Below, piece after piece: positions 29,720 through 38,928 of a stretch of DNA of 64,000 nucleotides. How positions within the stretch are numbered: the stretch's first letter is position 1; each line of letters opens with the position of its first letter. Below the pieces are notes generated by a model. That model saw only the letters and a program-made list of their open reading frames with translations, was not told the origin of the DNA and ran no database searches. This DNA comes from Pseudomonas sp. EpS/L25 (GTDB lineage Bacteria > Pseudomonadota > Gammaproteobacteria > Pseudomonadales > Pseudomonadaceae): contig NZ_LNUP01000002.1 in assembly GCF_001512295.1 (NCBI RefSeq), forward strand, positions 462,027-526,026, written 5' to 3'. Both the position numbers and the translations under genes were made by a program.

Positions 29720-30328
29720 GCGGGGCGGATAGTTGGCCAGCAGGCGCTGGGTGGTGTCCCTCAGGGAGCGGGCGCGTTCGCCGCTGCTGCCGCCAGCGGC
29801 CTGTTCGGCGGCCGAATGCCAGAGCAGGCGGCCGGTGGCGGGGTCCAGCAGTTCCACCTCCAGCACGTCGACCACGTAGGTGCGGGTACGGGTGCGCGCC
29901 TGGCCAACCGTGGCGCCGTAGCCGGGGCCGTAGCCATAGGGACCGTAGCCACCGTAGCCGTAGCTCGTGTCGTAATAGTCGGTGTACTGCTCGCTGCGTT
30001 GTTGCTGGGTGAGGCGGGCGCGTACCTGCAGGTCGGCGCGGGCGCCGCCTACGGCCGGACGCAGGCCACGCTGGTCGAGGCCGTCCGCCACCACCTGCCG
30101 CACGGTCTGGCCATCCAGGCCGCCACTGACCACCGCCGCACCGGGCGCCCAGGCCCAGGTCCGGTAGCGACTCCAATCGATGGGGGCCGCCGGATAGGCC
30201 GCCGGGTCCTGCTGCGGCAGCACCGGCGCGGAGGCCTCCGGCAGGCTGCTGGCGACGTAAGGGTTGGGGCTCTGGCAACCGGCCAGGGTGAGCAGCGCGA
30301 GCGACAGGCAGAACAGGGGGCGACGCAT
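29717..30328 (-). CDS. DUF4136 lipoprotein (copy 2)
   Basis: 203 residues with signal peptide and lipobox LTLAGC (predicted lipidated Cys18). DUF4136 features: RYRTWAWAPG, VVADGLDQRGLRPAVGG, DLQVRARL, a Tyr/Gly-rich loop (GYGGYGPYGYGPGYG) and LDPATGRLLWHSAAEQ. Paralogue of copy 1. The stop codon falls within the shared CGCTGAGAACC junction of the repeat element downstream. Confidence 0.88.
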   Translation of the reverse strand: MRRPLFCLSLALLTLAGCQSPNPYVASSLPEASAPVLPQQDPAAYPAAPIDWSRYRTWAWAPGAAVVSGGLDGQTVRQVVADGLDQRGLRPAVGGARADLQVRARLTQQQRSEQYTDYYDTSYGYGGYGPYGYGPGYGATVGQARTRTRTYVVDVLEVELLDPATGRLLWHSAAEQAAGGSSGERARSLRDTTQRLLANYPPR

Positions 30329-30376
30329 GACCTCTTCCTCGACGGAGTGCCTGGCCAGAGCATACCGTGCCCGGCG

Positions 30377-31129
30377 CTATCCTGCCTTAGCCTGGCAGAG
30401 CCAGTGCAGGTAGCGCCCCAGGCCAGCGAAGACCGGATGGCGCCGATGGGCCAGCTCCATGGCCACCAGTTCCTCGCCGTCGGCACGGGACTGGAAATCC
30501 GCTGGCATGTAGTCGTGGAAGACGCGCACGCCGCTGCGTGCCTGGATCTGCCACTGTGGCGCCAGCCAGGTCTCCACCTCACGGGGATCGAGGGGCTGCT
30601 GCGGGGTGAGGCCGCGACCTTCACCGGCGTAGTGACCGCGCCTGAGCTTGCGGAAATGCCCCTTGAGCAGGTTGCGATAGATCAGGGCGTCGCGGTTGTA
30701 GAAGGCCAGGGACAGCCAACCGTCCGGGGCCAGGCAACGGTGCAGCGTAGGCAGGATGGCCGTGGGCGTCTCCAGCCATTCCAGTACGGCGTGGCAGAGC
30801 ACCAGGTCGAAGGGTTCGGCGAAGCCGGGCAGCTCCTGCCAGGGCAGCGCCAGCCAGTCGGCGCTGAGGCCGGCAGCGGCGAAGGCCTCCTGGGCGCCAG
30901 CGAGCATGGGGGCCGAGGGTTCGGCCAGGGTCACGGCGTGACCCTGCTGGGCCAGCCAGAGACTCATGTGGCCGAGGCCGGCACCGATGTCCAGCACCCG
31001 CAGCGGGCGTTGCGGCAGCACCTCGGCGAGGTCCGCCTGCAGCACGGCGAGGCGAATGGCGCCCTTGGTGCCGCCATAGATGTTGGCGGCGAAGCGGGTG
31101 GCACGGTCGTCGAAGAAGGTATCGCTCAC
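30377..31129 (-). CDS. cmoM: tRNA 5-carboxymethoxyuridine methyltransferase CmoM
   Basis: 250 residues starting with GTG at 31129 (reads SDTFFDDRATRFAANIYG). SAM-binding motif LRVLDIGAGLGHMSLWLA. The CmoM-specific NIYGGTKG, CHAVLEWLETP, LAFYNRDALIYRNLLKG and GVRVFHDYM are all present. The family methylates cmo5U at the wobble position of tRNA. GTG overlaps the stop of the mazG-like gene by four bases (GTGA), so it is coupled to it. Confidence 0.92.
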   Translation of the reverse strand: MSDTFFDDRATRFAANIYGGTKGAIRLAVLQADLAEVLPQRPLRVLDIGAGLGHMSLWLAQQGHAVTLAEPSAPMLAGAQEAFAAAGLSADWLALPWQELPGFAEPFDLVLCHAVLEWLETPTAILPTLHRCLAPDGWLSLAFYNRDALIYRNLLKGHFRKLRRGHYAGEGRGLTPQQPLDPREVETWLAPQWQIQARSGVRVFHDYMPADFQSRADGEELVAMELAHRRHPVFAGLGRYLHWLCQAKAG

Positions 31130-31431
31130 GGCAGGAAGCGCCTCTCGTTGTCGGCCAGCTTGGCCAGTACCGCCTGTTCCACGTCCAGCCCCAGTTCGCT
31201 GCCCAGTTGCAGCAGATAGAGCAGCACGTCGGCGATCTCCTGGCCGGCATGTTCGCGCTCGGCAGCGCTCAGTTCGCGCGCCTCGGCGTCGCTCTTCCAC
31301 TGGAAGATCTCCACCAGCTCGGCCATCTCGACGCTGGCGGCCATCGCCAGGTTCTTGGGGTTGTGGTAACGCCGCCAGGCGTTGGCGTCGCGGATGGCGT
31401 GCAGGCGGGAGAGCAGGGCGGGGAGGTCCAT
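31126..31431 (-). CDS. MazG-like nucleotide pyrophosphohydrolase
   Basis: 101 residues from the ATG at 31431 (MDLPALLSRLHAIRDANAW). All-alpha NTP-PPase of RS21-C6/iMazG type: metal-binding ExxE..ExxD pattern in ASVEMAELVEIFQWK and HAGQEIADVLLYLLQL. Likely hydrolyses non-canonical or excess dNTPs to monophosphates. Short ten-codon upstream extension judged unlikely. Coupled to cmoM. Confidence 0.88.
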   Translation of the reverse strand: MDLPALLSRLHAIRDANAWRRYHNPKNLAMAASVEMAELVEIFQWKSDAEARELSAAEREHAGQEIADVLLYLLQLGSELGLDVEQAVLAKLADNERRFLP

Positions 31432-31519
31432 GGGCGTCCGAGGTTGGCGGAAAAGGCGCATTCTCCCATGGGTGAGCGACGCCTGTAGAGGACAGCCTGA
31501 CGCCGCTGCTCTACCCTGA

Positions 31520-31705
31520 GAGCCTGTTCAACGTCTGCTGCGCGTCGGCCAAACTACGGTGAAAATGGCCTGGAAGGCCAGCCCCGTCGGAATGCTCATT
31601 TACCACTCGTAAACCCGAGCGTGGGTCCGATCCGCTTCCTCAGCTATTTTCGCGGGGCCGCCTAGGCCTTGTTTGGCTCTAGCTCGCGAGACTTTGAACA
31701 GGCTC
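31520..31705 (+). repeat. Terminal-inverted-repeat element, copy B
   Basis: 186 bases bounded by GAGCCTGTTCAA (31520-31531) and its exact complement (31694-31705). CTGAG occurs at both junctions (31516-31520 and 31704-31708). The interior shares GCGCGTCGGCCAA, GAATGCTCATTTACC, CTCGTAAA, GTCCGATCCGCTTCC and TTGTTTGGC with copy C. No reading frame of note. Confidence 0.85.
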
Positions 31706-31735
31706 TGAGGCCATCGAGACAAAACTGGAGATCCT

Positions 31736-32853
31736 ATGAGCGTTCGCCTTTGCGCGCTGTGGTTGGCGCTGATCACGTTCACCGGCAGTGCCCATGCGGA
31801 AAAACTGCTGCTGGAAGGGACCCTCGGCAAGGCCGTCGTGGTGGTGGACGTCGACACGGCGGCGGGTGACGAAGCCTATGGTCGCTATTTCTACGACCGC
31901 TACCGGCGTGATCTGCGGCTGAGCGGTCCGGCGCAGTCGGGTGACCAGCTGAAATTGGAAGAGGGCGCGCCCTGGCAGGACGGCCCCAAGGCAAGCTGGT
32001 CGCTGACGCGCGGGAAGGACGGTCGCTGGACCGGCATTTGGAGCGGCGACGGCAAGACCCTGCCCATCGCCCTGGCACCCCTGCAGTTGGCCCAGGCCCC
32101 AGCCGCGGATCGCTATCGGCAGAAACTGCGCCAGGACGATCGCTACGAATTCCGTCGCCTGCAGGGGCTCAAGCTGGAACAAGGCGAGCGCCAGGCCTTC
32201 ATGGGCCGCGAGCTGCGCTGGTGGCGCGAGCCCATCTCGGGCATGCGGCTGTTCACCGTGGCAGGCGCCAGCGAGATGGCCAATGCTGCGCTGCGCGAGC
32301 GACTCTGGACGGAGGTGGATGCCCATCTGAGCTGCGTCGGCAGCGATGGTGACCATAGCCTGACGGTGACGCCCCAACTGCTCACCGAGCGGGTACTCAG
32401 CGTCAATCTGTTCAGCCAGTACAGTTGCAGCGGCGCCGCCCATCCGGATTTCGGTAGTGCACCCCTGACCCTGGATCTCAAGACCGGCCAGGAGCTGGCG
32501 TTGGAGGATTTCCTTTGGCTGGGCCACGGCAAGCCGATTCGGCCCGCGGCGGAAGATCGCTATTCCCAGGCCCTGGCGGACTACCGGGCAAGGGCCCTGG
32601 CACCCTGGGTGATACGGCTGTTCATTCGCCTGTATCCCGAATTGATGCAGGCCCCGGCCGCTGGCGACGGCTGCGACTACCGCAGCGCCGACGTCTGGCA
32701 ATTCGCCCCTGGTACCTGACGCCCGAGGGCCTCTACCTCGGCCCGACCTTCTTTCGCGCCGCCCGCAACTGCGACGAACCCGGCGGCACCCTGGTGCCCT
32801 ACGCCGAGGTCCGCAAGCATCCGGGGCCATTGGTGGGATTGCTGCCCCGCTAA
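31736..32853 (+). pseudogene. DUF3298-type exported protein, frameshifted near its end
   Basis: The frame from 31736 encodes a signal peptide (LWLALITFTGSAHA) and 327 residues, then stops at 32717-32719. The next frame continues the protein without a break: WYLTPEGLYLGPTFFRAARN, then GTLVPYAEVRKHPGPLVGLL, ending at 32853. Adding one C to the C4 run at 32706-32709 joins the two parts into a protein of about 371 residues. The C-terminal half (LDLKTGQELALEDFL, then VPYAEV) fits DUF3298/RsiV-like domains. Either a sequencing error in the C run or a real loss of the last 45 residues. Confidence 0.75.
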
Positions 32854-32861
32854 GCTAAGCT

Positions 32862-32949
32862 TAGGTTGGGTTGCGCGCAGCGAAGCCCAATAGCAAGGAA
32901 CAGGTCTGGGGTGTTGGGACTCGACGATGGGTCGTCTCAGCCCAACCTA
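32862..32949. repeat. Intergenic inverted repeat
   Basis: TAGGTTGGG (32862-32870) and CCCAACCTA (32941-32949) bound an 88-base segment containing GCGCAGCGAAGCCCAA. This type of element is widespread between genes in Pseudomonas and relatives. It lies nine bases after the DUF3298 stop and may end that transcript. The remainder to 33100 shows nothing further. Confidence 0.65.
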
Positions 32950-33100
32950 CGGCGGTTGGTGGCACGCCCGCAGGTTGGCGCTGAGCGTATTGCAGCCCAA
33001 CATCGCGGCCTGGCTCAGAAGTCTGACGGCCGGATGGCAGCGCTATGGCCGACTAGGCAGTTCAACTGCGCTTAATTCTGGTGCCCATCAGCGGCGTTCC

Positions 33101-33571
33101 CTATTTTCGCAAGAGCTTTTGCAGCCGGCCGTGCTGCCAAAGGGCGATCCTGTCGCGCAGGAAGAAGGTCTGGATGCCACGACCCAGCAACAGAATTCCC
33201 CAGATGACGGCGACCCACAGGGACCAGTGGCTCTCAGGCGAGGTCGTGCGATTGAGCACGTAGAGAAAGACGCAGATGACCAGGCCGCGCAGCACTTGCC
33301 AATAGAAGCCGATCTCGGCGGCTACCTGTTCACGGGCATTCGCGATCCGCTCGTCTGCGGCGGATCCCACCGCTTGAGTGGCCTGCCCTGTCAGGTCACC
33401 CACGCTGATTTCGAGGACGGCGGCCAAGGCGCTCAGCGTCTCCAGACTGGCCTGCTCGCCATTTTCGATGCGTTGCACCGTACGGGTGCTGATACCCGCG
33501 AGTTCGGCCAGCTGCTCTTGCGACCACGCCCGAGCCAGGCGGTGTTCCTTGATCTTGTTGGGCAGTTGCAT
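33101..33571 (-). CDS. XRE-family regulator with C-terminal membrane segments
   Basis: 156 residues. The N-terminal HTH_3 domain (residues 1-60) has the recognition region SQEQLAELAGISTRTVQRIE. Residues 90-150 hold two hydrophobic segments (VLRGLVICVFLYVLNR and SLWVAVIWGILLLGRG), as in the 2TM-domain XRE proteins. GGAGAAACCGAC precedes the ATG at 33571. The upstream region contains an 11-bp-period direct repeat. A membrane-tethered repressor is likely, with an unknown signal. Confidence 0.85.
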   Translation of the reverse strand: MQLPNKIKEHRLARAWSQEQLAELAGISTRTVQRIENGEQASLETLSALAAVLEISVGDLTGQATQAVGSAADERIANAREQVAAEIGFYWQVLRGLVICVFLYVLNRTTSPESHWSLWVAVIWGILLLGRGIQTFFLRDRIALWQHGRLQKLLRK

Positions 33572-33890
33572 GTCGGTTTCTCCAGCGGTGATAGACGAGC
33601 AAAAGCGTAGCCGCAGGGCCTGCTGTCCGACACGACGACAACCCGACAGCAGCCTGACAGCGGGGTGACAGGGACATGACCGCCTCGCTGGCAGGGGATT
33701 CGGAAGCCCGTCTCCTCTCAGGGTCCTGTCCATCCACTCCAGACAGGCTACACCCCGTGGATACCGTCTGGGCTGCCCCGTTACCCACCCTTGTATCTAC
33801 GGTGGACGCTAGCCCGTAGCGTGGAAAACCGCGGAGCGTTTGCCACTGGCCGTGGGGCCCAGCGGCGGGTAGGGCTGTCCGTCATCCAAT
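33572..33890. other. 319-base intergenic region upstream of XRE gene
   Basis: No gene is supported. It contains the periodic GACAG array (33634-33684) and a GTGGAAAA-type hairpin (GTGGAAAAC at 33821-33829 with GTTTGCCAC at 33838-33846, one mismatch). The latter belongs to the same family as hairpins at 34479-34504 and 34552-34575. Confidence 0.6.
33634..33684 (-). promoter_or_regulatory. Direct-repeat array with 11-bp period upstream of XRE gene
   Basis: GAC recurs at 33634, 33645, 33656, 33667 and 33678, exactly 11 bases apart; three of these are GACAG. Read toward the XRE gene (minus strand) they are CTGTC-N6 units: CTGTCACCCCG, CTGTCAGGCTG, CTGTCGGGTTG. One-turn spacing of direct repeats is the usual layout for OmpR/PhoB-family winged-helix regulators. 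It lies 63-113 bases upstream of the ATG. Confidence 0.5.
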
Positions 33891-34310
33891 TTAATCGTCG
33901 GCGATCAGCCGCTTGCCCAGGGTGACGGCCTCAACCTCCGCATAGCCCAGTGCCACATAGAAGCCCGCCACTGCCGTGTTCTCGCGGCGCACCATCAGCT
34001 GCAGCTTGGGGCAGCCCCGTTCGATCAGCAGGCGCTCGGCGGTCTCCACCAGGCGCCGGGCATGGCCGCGGCGCCGATGCTCCGGTGCCACCGCCAGGTA
34101 ATAGAGCCAGCCGCGATGACCGTCGTTGCCGATCATGGCGCTGGCCATCAGCACGCCGTCCACTTCGCCCACCAGGAACAGCTCCGGCTGCGCGGCGAGC
34201 TTGCGCTGGATGTCGCGGTAGGGATCGTTCCAGGGGCGGGTAAGGTCGCAGGCCTGCCAGAGGCTGACCACGGCCTCGGTATCGGCGGGCTGGAAGGGGC
34301 GGATGTGCAT
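33891..34310 (-). CDS. ypeA: GNAT acetyltransferase YpeA
   Basis: 139 residues matching YpeA throughout: MHIRPFQPADTEAVVSLWQA, CDLTRPWNDPYRDIQRKL, the acetyl-CoA loop YYLAVAPEHRRRGHARRLV (Q/RxxGxG/A-type) and GCPKLQLMVRRENTAV, ending LGKRLIADD. The family is conserved in proteobacteria; its substrate is not established. Same strand as dppBCDF but separated by 330 bases of repeats, so probably a separate unit. Confidence 0.9.
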   Translation of the reverse strand: MHIRPFQPADTEAVVSLWQACDLTRPWNDPYRDIQRKLAAQPELFLVGEVDGVLMASAMIGNDGHRGWLYYLAVAPEHRRRGHARRLVETAERLLIERGCPKLQLMVRRENTAVAGFYVALGYAEVEAVTLGKRLIADD

Positions 34311-34640
34311 GGGGCTGGATCTCCATCGCGGCCATGGGCCGCTCCTACGGGTTACCTATGTCACTGTAGGAGCACTGTCTTATCGCCCGAGTCACTGAAG
34401 ACGAGCGTCCGCTCCAAGCGCCCCCTCTCCCTTCGGGAGAGGGCTGGGGTGAGGGAGTCCTTCGCGGCGAACTCACCCGTGGAAAAGGCTGCGCCGTTTT
34501 CCACACTACGACCTGTAGGAGCGGCCCATGGCCGCGATAAGTGCTATGGCGTGGAAAACCGCAGCGCGTTTTCCAGCGGGTAGGCCTGCTGCCAGGATGC
34601 AGGCGGAGGAGACTGCGCCTGCCCCCGGCGTTGCCCATCC
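34311..34640. repeat. 330-base gap with clustered REP-like hairpins
   Basis: No gene. It contains: an imperfect REP hairpin (34324-34388) related to 920-985; CCCTCTCCC-TTC-GGGAGAGGG at 34423-34443, whose tip is a very stable C-UUCG-G loop; GTGGAAAA with TTTTCCAC at 34479-34504; a half REP element (GTAGGAGCGGCCCATGGCC) at 34514-34540; and TGGAAAAC with GTTTTCCA at 34552-34575. Any of these could end the dppBCDF transcript. Confidence 0.75.
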
Positions 34641-35651
34641 CTACAGGAAGTTCTCCGCATAGTGGCAGGCCACCTGGCGGGCTTCCACGTTGCGCAGGGC
34701 CGGCACCTCGGTCTTGCACTTCTCCGTGGCATAGGGGCAGCGACGGTGGAAGACGCAACCGGGTGGCGGGTCCAGTGGATTGGGCAGTTCGCCCTGGATG
34801 CGGATACGCGGCTTGCTCGGGTCCGGGTGCAGGCTCGGGGTGGCCGACAGCAGCATCTGGGTGTAGGGGTGCAGCGGCCGTTCGAACAGCAGGTCGCGGC
34901 TGGTCTTCTCGACGATGCAGCCGAGGTACATCACCATCACCTCATCGGCGATATGACGCACCACCGAGAGGTTGTGGGAGATGAACACATAGGCGGTCCG
35001 GTACTGCTGCTGCAGATCCATGAACAGGTTGAGCACCTGCGCCTGGATGGACACGTCCAGCGCCGAGGTCGGCTCGTCCGCTACCAGTACCCTGGGTTGC
35101 AGCATCATGGCGCGGGCCACGGCGATGCGCTGGCGCTGGCCGCCGGAGAACATGTGTGGATAGCGCTGGTAGTGCTCGGGCCGCAGACCCACCTGCTGCA
35201 TCATCGCCTGCACCTTCTCGCGTCTTTCGCCGCGGGAGAGATCGGTGTTGATCTGCAGCGGCTCGGCCAGTTGGTCGCCGATCTTGCGCCGCGGATTGAG
35301 CGAGGCGTAGGGGTTCTGGAACACCATCTGCACCTCGCGGCGCAGTGCCTTGCGCCGGGCAGCGTCGGCCTGGGCGACGTCCTGGCCGCCGATCAGCAGG
35401 CTGCCGGCGGTGGGCTGTTCGATCAGGGTCAGGGCGCGGGCCAGGGTGGACTTGCCACAGCCGGATTCGCCCACCACGGCCAGGGTGCGCCCGGCCTGGA
35501 GATCGAAGGAGACGCCGTTGAGCGCCTTGACCGTGGCGCTGTCCTTGAACAGGCCGCGGGAGAGCTGGTAGTGCCGGGTCAGGTTCCGGGCTTCGAGGAC
35601 GTTCCCCTGGGTAGCGGGGCTATCGAGGACGGTGGCTTCAGACGGCGCCAT
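34641..35651 (-). CDS. dppF: Dipeptide ABC transporter, ATP-binding protein DppF
   Basis: 336 residues from the ATG at 35651 ([17 protein letters not shown]). Walker [11 protein letters not shown]-loop [16 protein letters not shown], signature [14 protein letters not shown], Walker [17 protein letters not shown]. The C-terminal oligopeptide-transporter extension has the cysteine-rich [15 protein letters not shown]. It overlaps the end of dppD by 14 bases. Works with DppD to power DppBC. Confidence 0.95.
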   Translation of the reverse strand: MAPSEATVLDSPATQGNVLEARNLTRHYQLSRGLFKDSATVKALNGVSFDLQAGRTLAVVGESGCGKSTLARALTLIEQPTAGSLLIGGQDVAQADAARRKALRREVQMVFQNPYASLNPRRKIGDQLAEPLQINTDLSRGERREKVQAMMQQVGLRPEHYQRYPHMFSGGQRQRIAVARAMMLQPRVLVADEPTSALDVSIQAQVLNLFMDLQQQYRTAYVFISHNLSVVRHIADEVMVMYLGCIVEKTSRDLLFERPLHPYTQMLLSATPSLHPDPSKPRIRIQGELPNPLDPPPGCVFHRRCPYATEKCKTEVPALRNVEARQVACHYAENFL

Positions 35652-36669
35652 GGCGATCCTCCGGCAACTGGCTGGGTCGTTGATGTTCGGGCAGCACCTC
35701 GGGCGCCTCGCCCGGGCTGACATTGCGCGGGAAGAAGCAGCGCACCGCGCCGCGGTCGTAGGGTTCCAACGCCGGCCTCTCCTGGCAGCGCGGCTGTACA
35801 TAGGGGCAGCGCGGGCTGAGCAGACAGCCGGCGGGACGGTCATAGCGACCGGGGACGATGCCCGGCAGGGTGTGCAGACGATCCGTCTGGCTGTGCTCGG
35901 GGATGGCCGCCAGCAGGGCTTCGGTGTAGGGGTGGGCGGGGGCGTCGAACAGGGTCGGCACCACGCCTTTCTCCACCGCCTGGCCGGCATACATCACCAC
36001 CACGCGCTGGGCGGTCTCGGCTACCACGGCGAGGTCATGGGTGATGAGGATCAGGCCCATGCCCTCGTCGCGCTGCAGGTTGACCAGCAGTTCCATGATC
36101 TGCGCCTGGATGGTCACGTCCAGGGCAGTGGTGGGTTCGTCGGCGATCAGCAGGCGCGGCTCGGCGGCGATGGCCATGGCGATGGCCACGCGCTGGCTCA
36201 TGCCGCCGGACAGCTGGTGCGGATAGGCACCCAGGCGGCTGGCGGCTGCCGGGATCTCGACCTTCTCCAGCAACTGCAGGGCGCGCTGGCGGGCGGCGGC
36301 GCCCTTGAGACCGAGGTGCTGGCGGATCACCTCTTCCAGCTGGAAGCCCACGGTATAGCTGGGATTGAGCGCCGTCATCGGGTCCTGGAAGACCATCGAC
36401 AGCTCCTTGCCGATCAGGTGGCGCCGACGGCGGCCCTTGAGGCTGAGCAGGTCCTGGCCGTCGAAGTGCAGCCGGTCGGCGGTGATGCGGCCAGGGTGAT
36501 CGACCAGGCCCATCACGGCCATCATGGTCACCGACTTGCCGGAGCCGGACTCACCGACGATGGCGACGATCTCGCCCTGATCCACCGTGAGATCGAGGCC
36601 TTCCACCACCGGCGGGGCGTCGGTGCCGCCGAAGCGCACCGAGAGGTTCTGGATTTCGAGGAGGCTCAT
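35638..36669 (-). CDS. dppD: Dipeptide ABC transporter, ATP-binding protein DppD
   Basis: 343 residues starting [15 protein letters not shown]. Walker [26 protein letters not shown], signature [15 protein letters not shown], Walker [17 protein letters not shown], and the C-terminal [15 protein letters not shown] extension. The start overlaps the dppC stop by four bases and its end overlaps dppF. Cytoplasmic ATPase. Confidence 0.95.
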   Translation of the reverse strand: MSLLEIQNLSVRFGGTDAPPVVEGLDLTVDQGEIVAIVGESGSGKSVTMMAVMGLVDHPGRITADRLHFDGQDLLSLKGRRRRHLIGKELSMVFQDPMTALNPSYTVGFQLEEVIRQHLGLKGAAARQRALQLLEKVEIPAAASRLGAYPHQLSGGMSQRVAIAMAIAAEPRLLIADEPTTALDVTIQAQIMELLVNLQRDEGMGLILITHDLAVVAETAQRVVVMYAGQAVEKGVVPTLFDAPAHPYTEALLAAIPEHSQTDRLHTLPGIVPGRYDRPAGCLLSPRCPYVQPRCQERPALEPYDRGAVRCFFPRNVSPGEAPEVLPEHQRPSQLPEDRHGAV

Positions 36670-37577
36670 GACTGCACCTTCAGACGCGGATCGAGGGCAT
36701 CGCGCAGGCCGTCGCCCATCAGGTTGATGGCCAGCACGGTGAAGAGGATGGCGAGGCCCGGCAGGGTCACCACCCACCAGGCGCGCTCGATGTAGTCGCG
36801 GGCCGAGGCCAGCATGGTGCCCCACTCGGGGGTGGGCGGCTGCACGCCAAGGCCGAGGAAGCCCAGGGCGGCGGCATCGAGGATCGCCGAGGAAAAGCTC
36901 AGGGTGGCCTGGACGATCAGCGGCGCCATGCAGTTGGGCAGCACGCTGACGAACATCAGCCGCAACGTGCCGGCGCCGGCCAGCCGCGAGGCGGTGACAT
37001 AGTCGCGATGCAACTCGCCCATCACCGCGGCGCGGGTCAGGCGCACGTAGGAGGGCAGCGAGACCACGGCGATGGCCACCACGGTGTTGATCAGGCCTGG
37101 GCCGAGGATGGCGACGATGGCCACGGCCAGCAGCAGCGAGGGCAGCGCCAGCATGATGTCCATCAGGCGCATGATCACCGGGCCCGCGCGATTGGGCGAG
37201 AAGCCGGCGACCAGCCCGAGCAGGATGCCCGGGATCAGCGAGAAGACCACCGAGGCGAGACCGATCAGCAGCGACAGCCGGGCGCCGTGGATCAACCGGC
37301 TGAGGATGTCGCGGCCGAGCTCGTCGGTCCCCAGGAGGAACTGGCGGGTGCCGCCTTCCAGCCATAGCGGGGGGGTGAGCATGAAGTCGCGGAACTGCTC
37401 GCTGGGCGCATGGGGCGCGACCCAGGGCGCGAAGAGTGCGCAGAAGACCACGATAACCATGAAGACCAGTCCGCCCAGGGCGCCCTTGTTGCGGGCGAAG
37501 GCGTGCCAGAACTCCTTGAAGGGAGAGGGGTAGAGGGCGCTCGGGTCTTGAGCGGCCGGGGTGTTTACCGTTGTCAT
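36666..37577 (-). CDS. dppC: Dipeptide ABC transporter permease DppC
   Basis: 303 residues, six predicted membrane helices. It has the N-terminal OppC-type segment ([20 protein letters not shown]), [20 protein letters not shown] and the EAA loop [24 protein letters not shown]. Pairs with DppB 22 bases upstream in the operon. Confidence 0.95.
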   Translation of the reverse strand: MTTVNTPAAQDPSALYPSPFKEFWHAFARNKGALGGLVFMVIVVFCALFAPWVAPHAPSEQFRDFMLTPPLWLEGGTRQFLLGTDELGRDILSRLIHGARLSLLIGLASVVFSLIPGILLGLVAGFSPNRAGPVIMRLMDIMLALPSLLLAVAIVAILGPGLINTVVAIAVVSLPSYVRLTRAAVMGELHRDYVTASRLAGAGTLRLMFVSVLPNCMAPLIVQATLSFSSAILDAAALGFLGLGVQPPTPEWGTMLASARDYIERAWWVVTLPGLAILFTVLAINLMGDGLRDALDPRLKVQS

Positions 37578-37599
37578 AGGCTCTGTCCGTGCGGGCGCA

Positions 37600-38610
37600 T
37601 CAACGCTGGTGGCGGATGCGCGGGTTGACCAGGCCGTAGAGGATGTCCACGACGAAATTGACCAGGATGACCAGGGTGGCGATCAGCAGGATGCCGTTCT
37701 GCACCACCGGGTAGTCCCGGGCGCCGATGGCCTCGATCAGCCACTTGCCGATGCCGGGCCAGGAGAAGATGGTCTCGGTCAGCACCGCGCCGGAGAGCAG
37801 GCTGCCCACCTGCAGGCCGAGCACCGTCAGCACCGGGATCAGGGCGTTGCGCAGGGCATGGACGAAGACCACCCGCTTGGGCGACAGGCCCTTGGCCCGG
37901 GCCGTGCGGACGTAGTCTTCACGCAGCACCTCGAGCATGGCCGAGCGGGTCATGCGGGCGATCACCGCCAGGGGGATGGTGCCCACCACGATGGCCGGCA
38001 GGATCAGGTGCTTGAGCGCATCGAGGAAGGCGCCGGGCTCGTCGGAGAGCAGGGTGTCGACGAGCATGAAGCCGGTGCGCGGCGGGATGTCGTAGAGCAG
38101 GTCCAGGCGGCCGGAGACCGGGGTCCAGCCGAGTTGTACCGAGAACAGCATGATCAGCAGCAGGCCCCACCAGAAGATCGGCATCGAGTAGCCGGTCAGG
38201 GCCACGCCCATCACCCCGTGGTCCACCGTGGTGCCGCGCCTCAGGGCGGCGAGGATGCCGGCCAGCACGCCGAACACCGTGGCGAACAGCATGGCCGCCA
38301 CCGAGAGTTCCAGGGTGGCCGGGAACAGGGTCAGGAATTCATCCCAGACCCCGACGCGACTGCGCAGGGATTCGCCAAGGTTGCCCTGGGCGAGATTGCC
38401 GATGTAGTCGAAATACTGCTGGTACAGGGGCTTGTCGAGGCCCAGGCGGTGCATAGCTTCGGCGTGCATCTGCGGATCGACGCGGCGTTCGCCCATCATG
38501 ACCTCCACCGGATCGCCGGGGATGAGGCGGATCAGGGCGAAGGTCAGCAGGGTGACGCCAAAGAACGTCGGTATCAGCAGCCCGAAGCGACGGGCGATGA
38601 AGGCGAGCAT
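37600..38610 (-). CDS. dppB: Dipeptide ABC transporter permease DppB
   Basis: 336 residues. Starts MLAFIARRFGLLIPTFFGVT with LIPGDPVEVMMGERRVDP, as in DppB. EAA loop DYVRTARAKGLSPKRVVFVH; ends with NFVVDILYGLVNPRIRHQR. GAGGAGACACCCCCTCCG precedes the ATG. It follows the OprD-family porin gene after 318 bases. Confidence 0.95.
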   Translation of the reverse strand: MLAFIARRFGLLIPTFFGVTLLTFALIRLIPGDPVEVMMGERRVDPQMHAEAMHRLGLDKPLYQQYFDYIGNLAQGNLGESLRSRVGVWDEFLTLFPATLELSVAAMLFATVFGVLAGILAALRRGTTVDHGVMGVALTGYSMPIFWWGLLLIMLFSVQLGWTPVSGRLDLLYDIPPRTGFMLVDTLLSDEPGAFLDALKHLILPAIVVGTIPLAVIARMTRSAMLEVLREDYVRTARAKGLSPKRVVFVHALRNALIPVLTVLGLQVGSLLSGAVLTETIFSWPGIGKWLIEAIGARDYPVVQNGILLIATLVILVNFVVDILYGLVNPRIRHQR

Positions 38611-38928
38611 CGGAGGGGGTGTCTCCTCTTGAGGCTGATCAAGACGGCGCGAGTACGTGCCCGGCCGCGTTTTTGGATGAGACCTTGTGGGTCTCCATTC
38701 ATCCTTGAAGGCGCCATCCTGGCGCTGGACGAGCGATGCCTGATAACGGCGCCTCGTTCGTTCCTACTGAAACTGTCGAAGAGCGCTCTGGAACGGCGCT
38801 GCAAGCCCGGCAGGTTACCACGTCGCCCGCGCTGTCGACATCCTCGACATAGCCCGGGCTTCGCCGGTGTTCGCTACGCGATCCCGGCCAGATGCCGGGC
38901 GCTTCGCTGAATCTGCCGGACCTGGCCA
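38611..38928 (-). other. 318-base gap between porin gene and dppB
   Basis: No gene is seen. On the minus strand GAGACC-CACAA-GGTCTC (38678-38694) is a 6-bp hairpin extended by GGATGA and TCATCC partners outside it. A GGCGCCATCCTGGCGC-like hairpin lies near 38711-38726. The first may be an mRNA processing or attenuation site that sets dppBCDF level relative to the dppA genes. Confidence 0.4.

Noticed and set aside
32515-32853. Separate 112-codon gene after the DUF3298 frame
   Set aside because: Its second half continues the upstream protein exactly in the next frame, and its first half is a shadow of it, so a frameshift is the simpler reading.
33634-33684. Classical Pho box
   Set aside because: The CTGTCA core fits, but the 5-base spacers are GC-rich and no phosphate gene is adjacent, so only a generic direct-repeat site is claimed.
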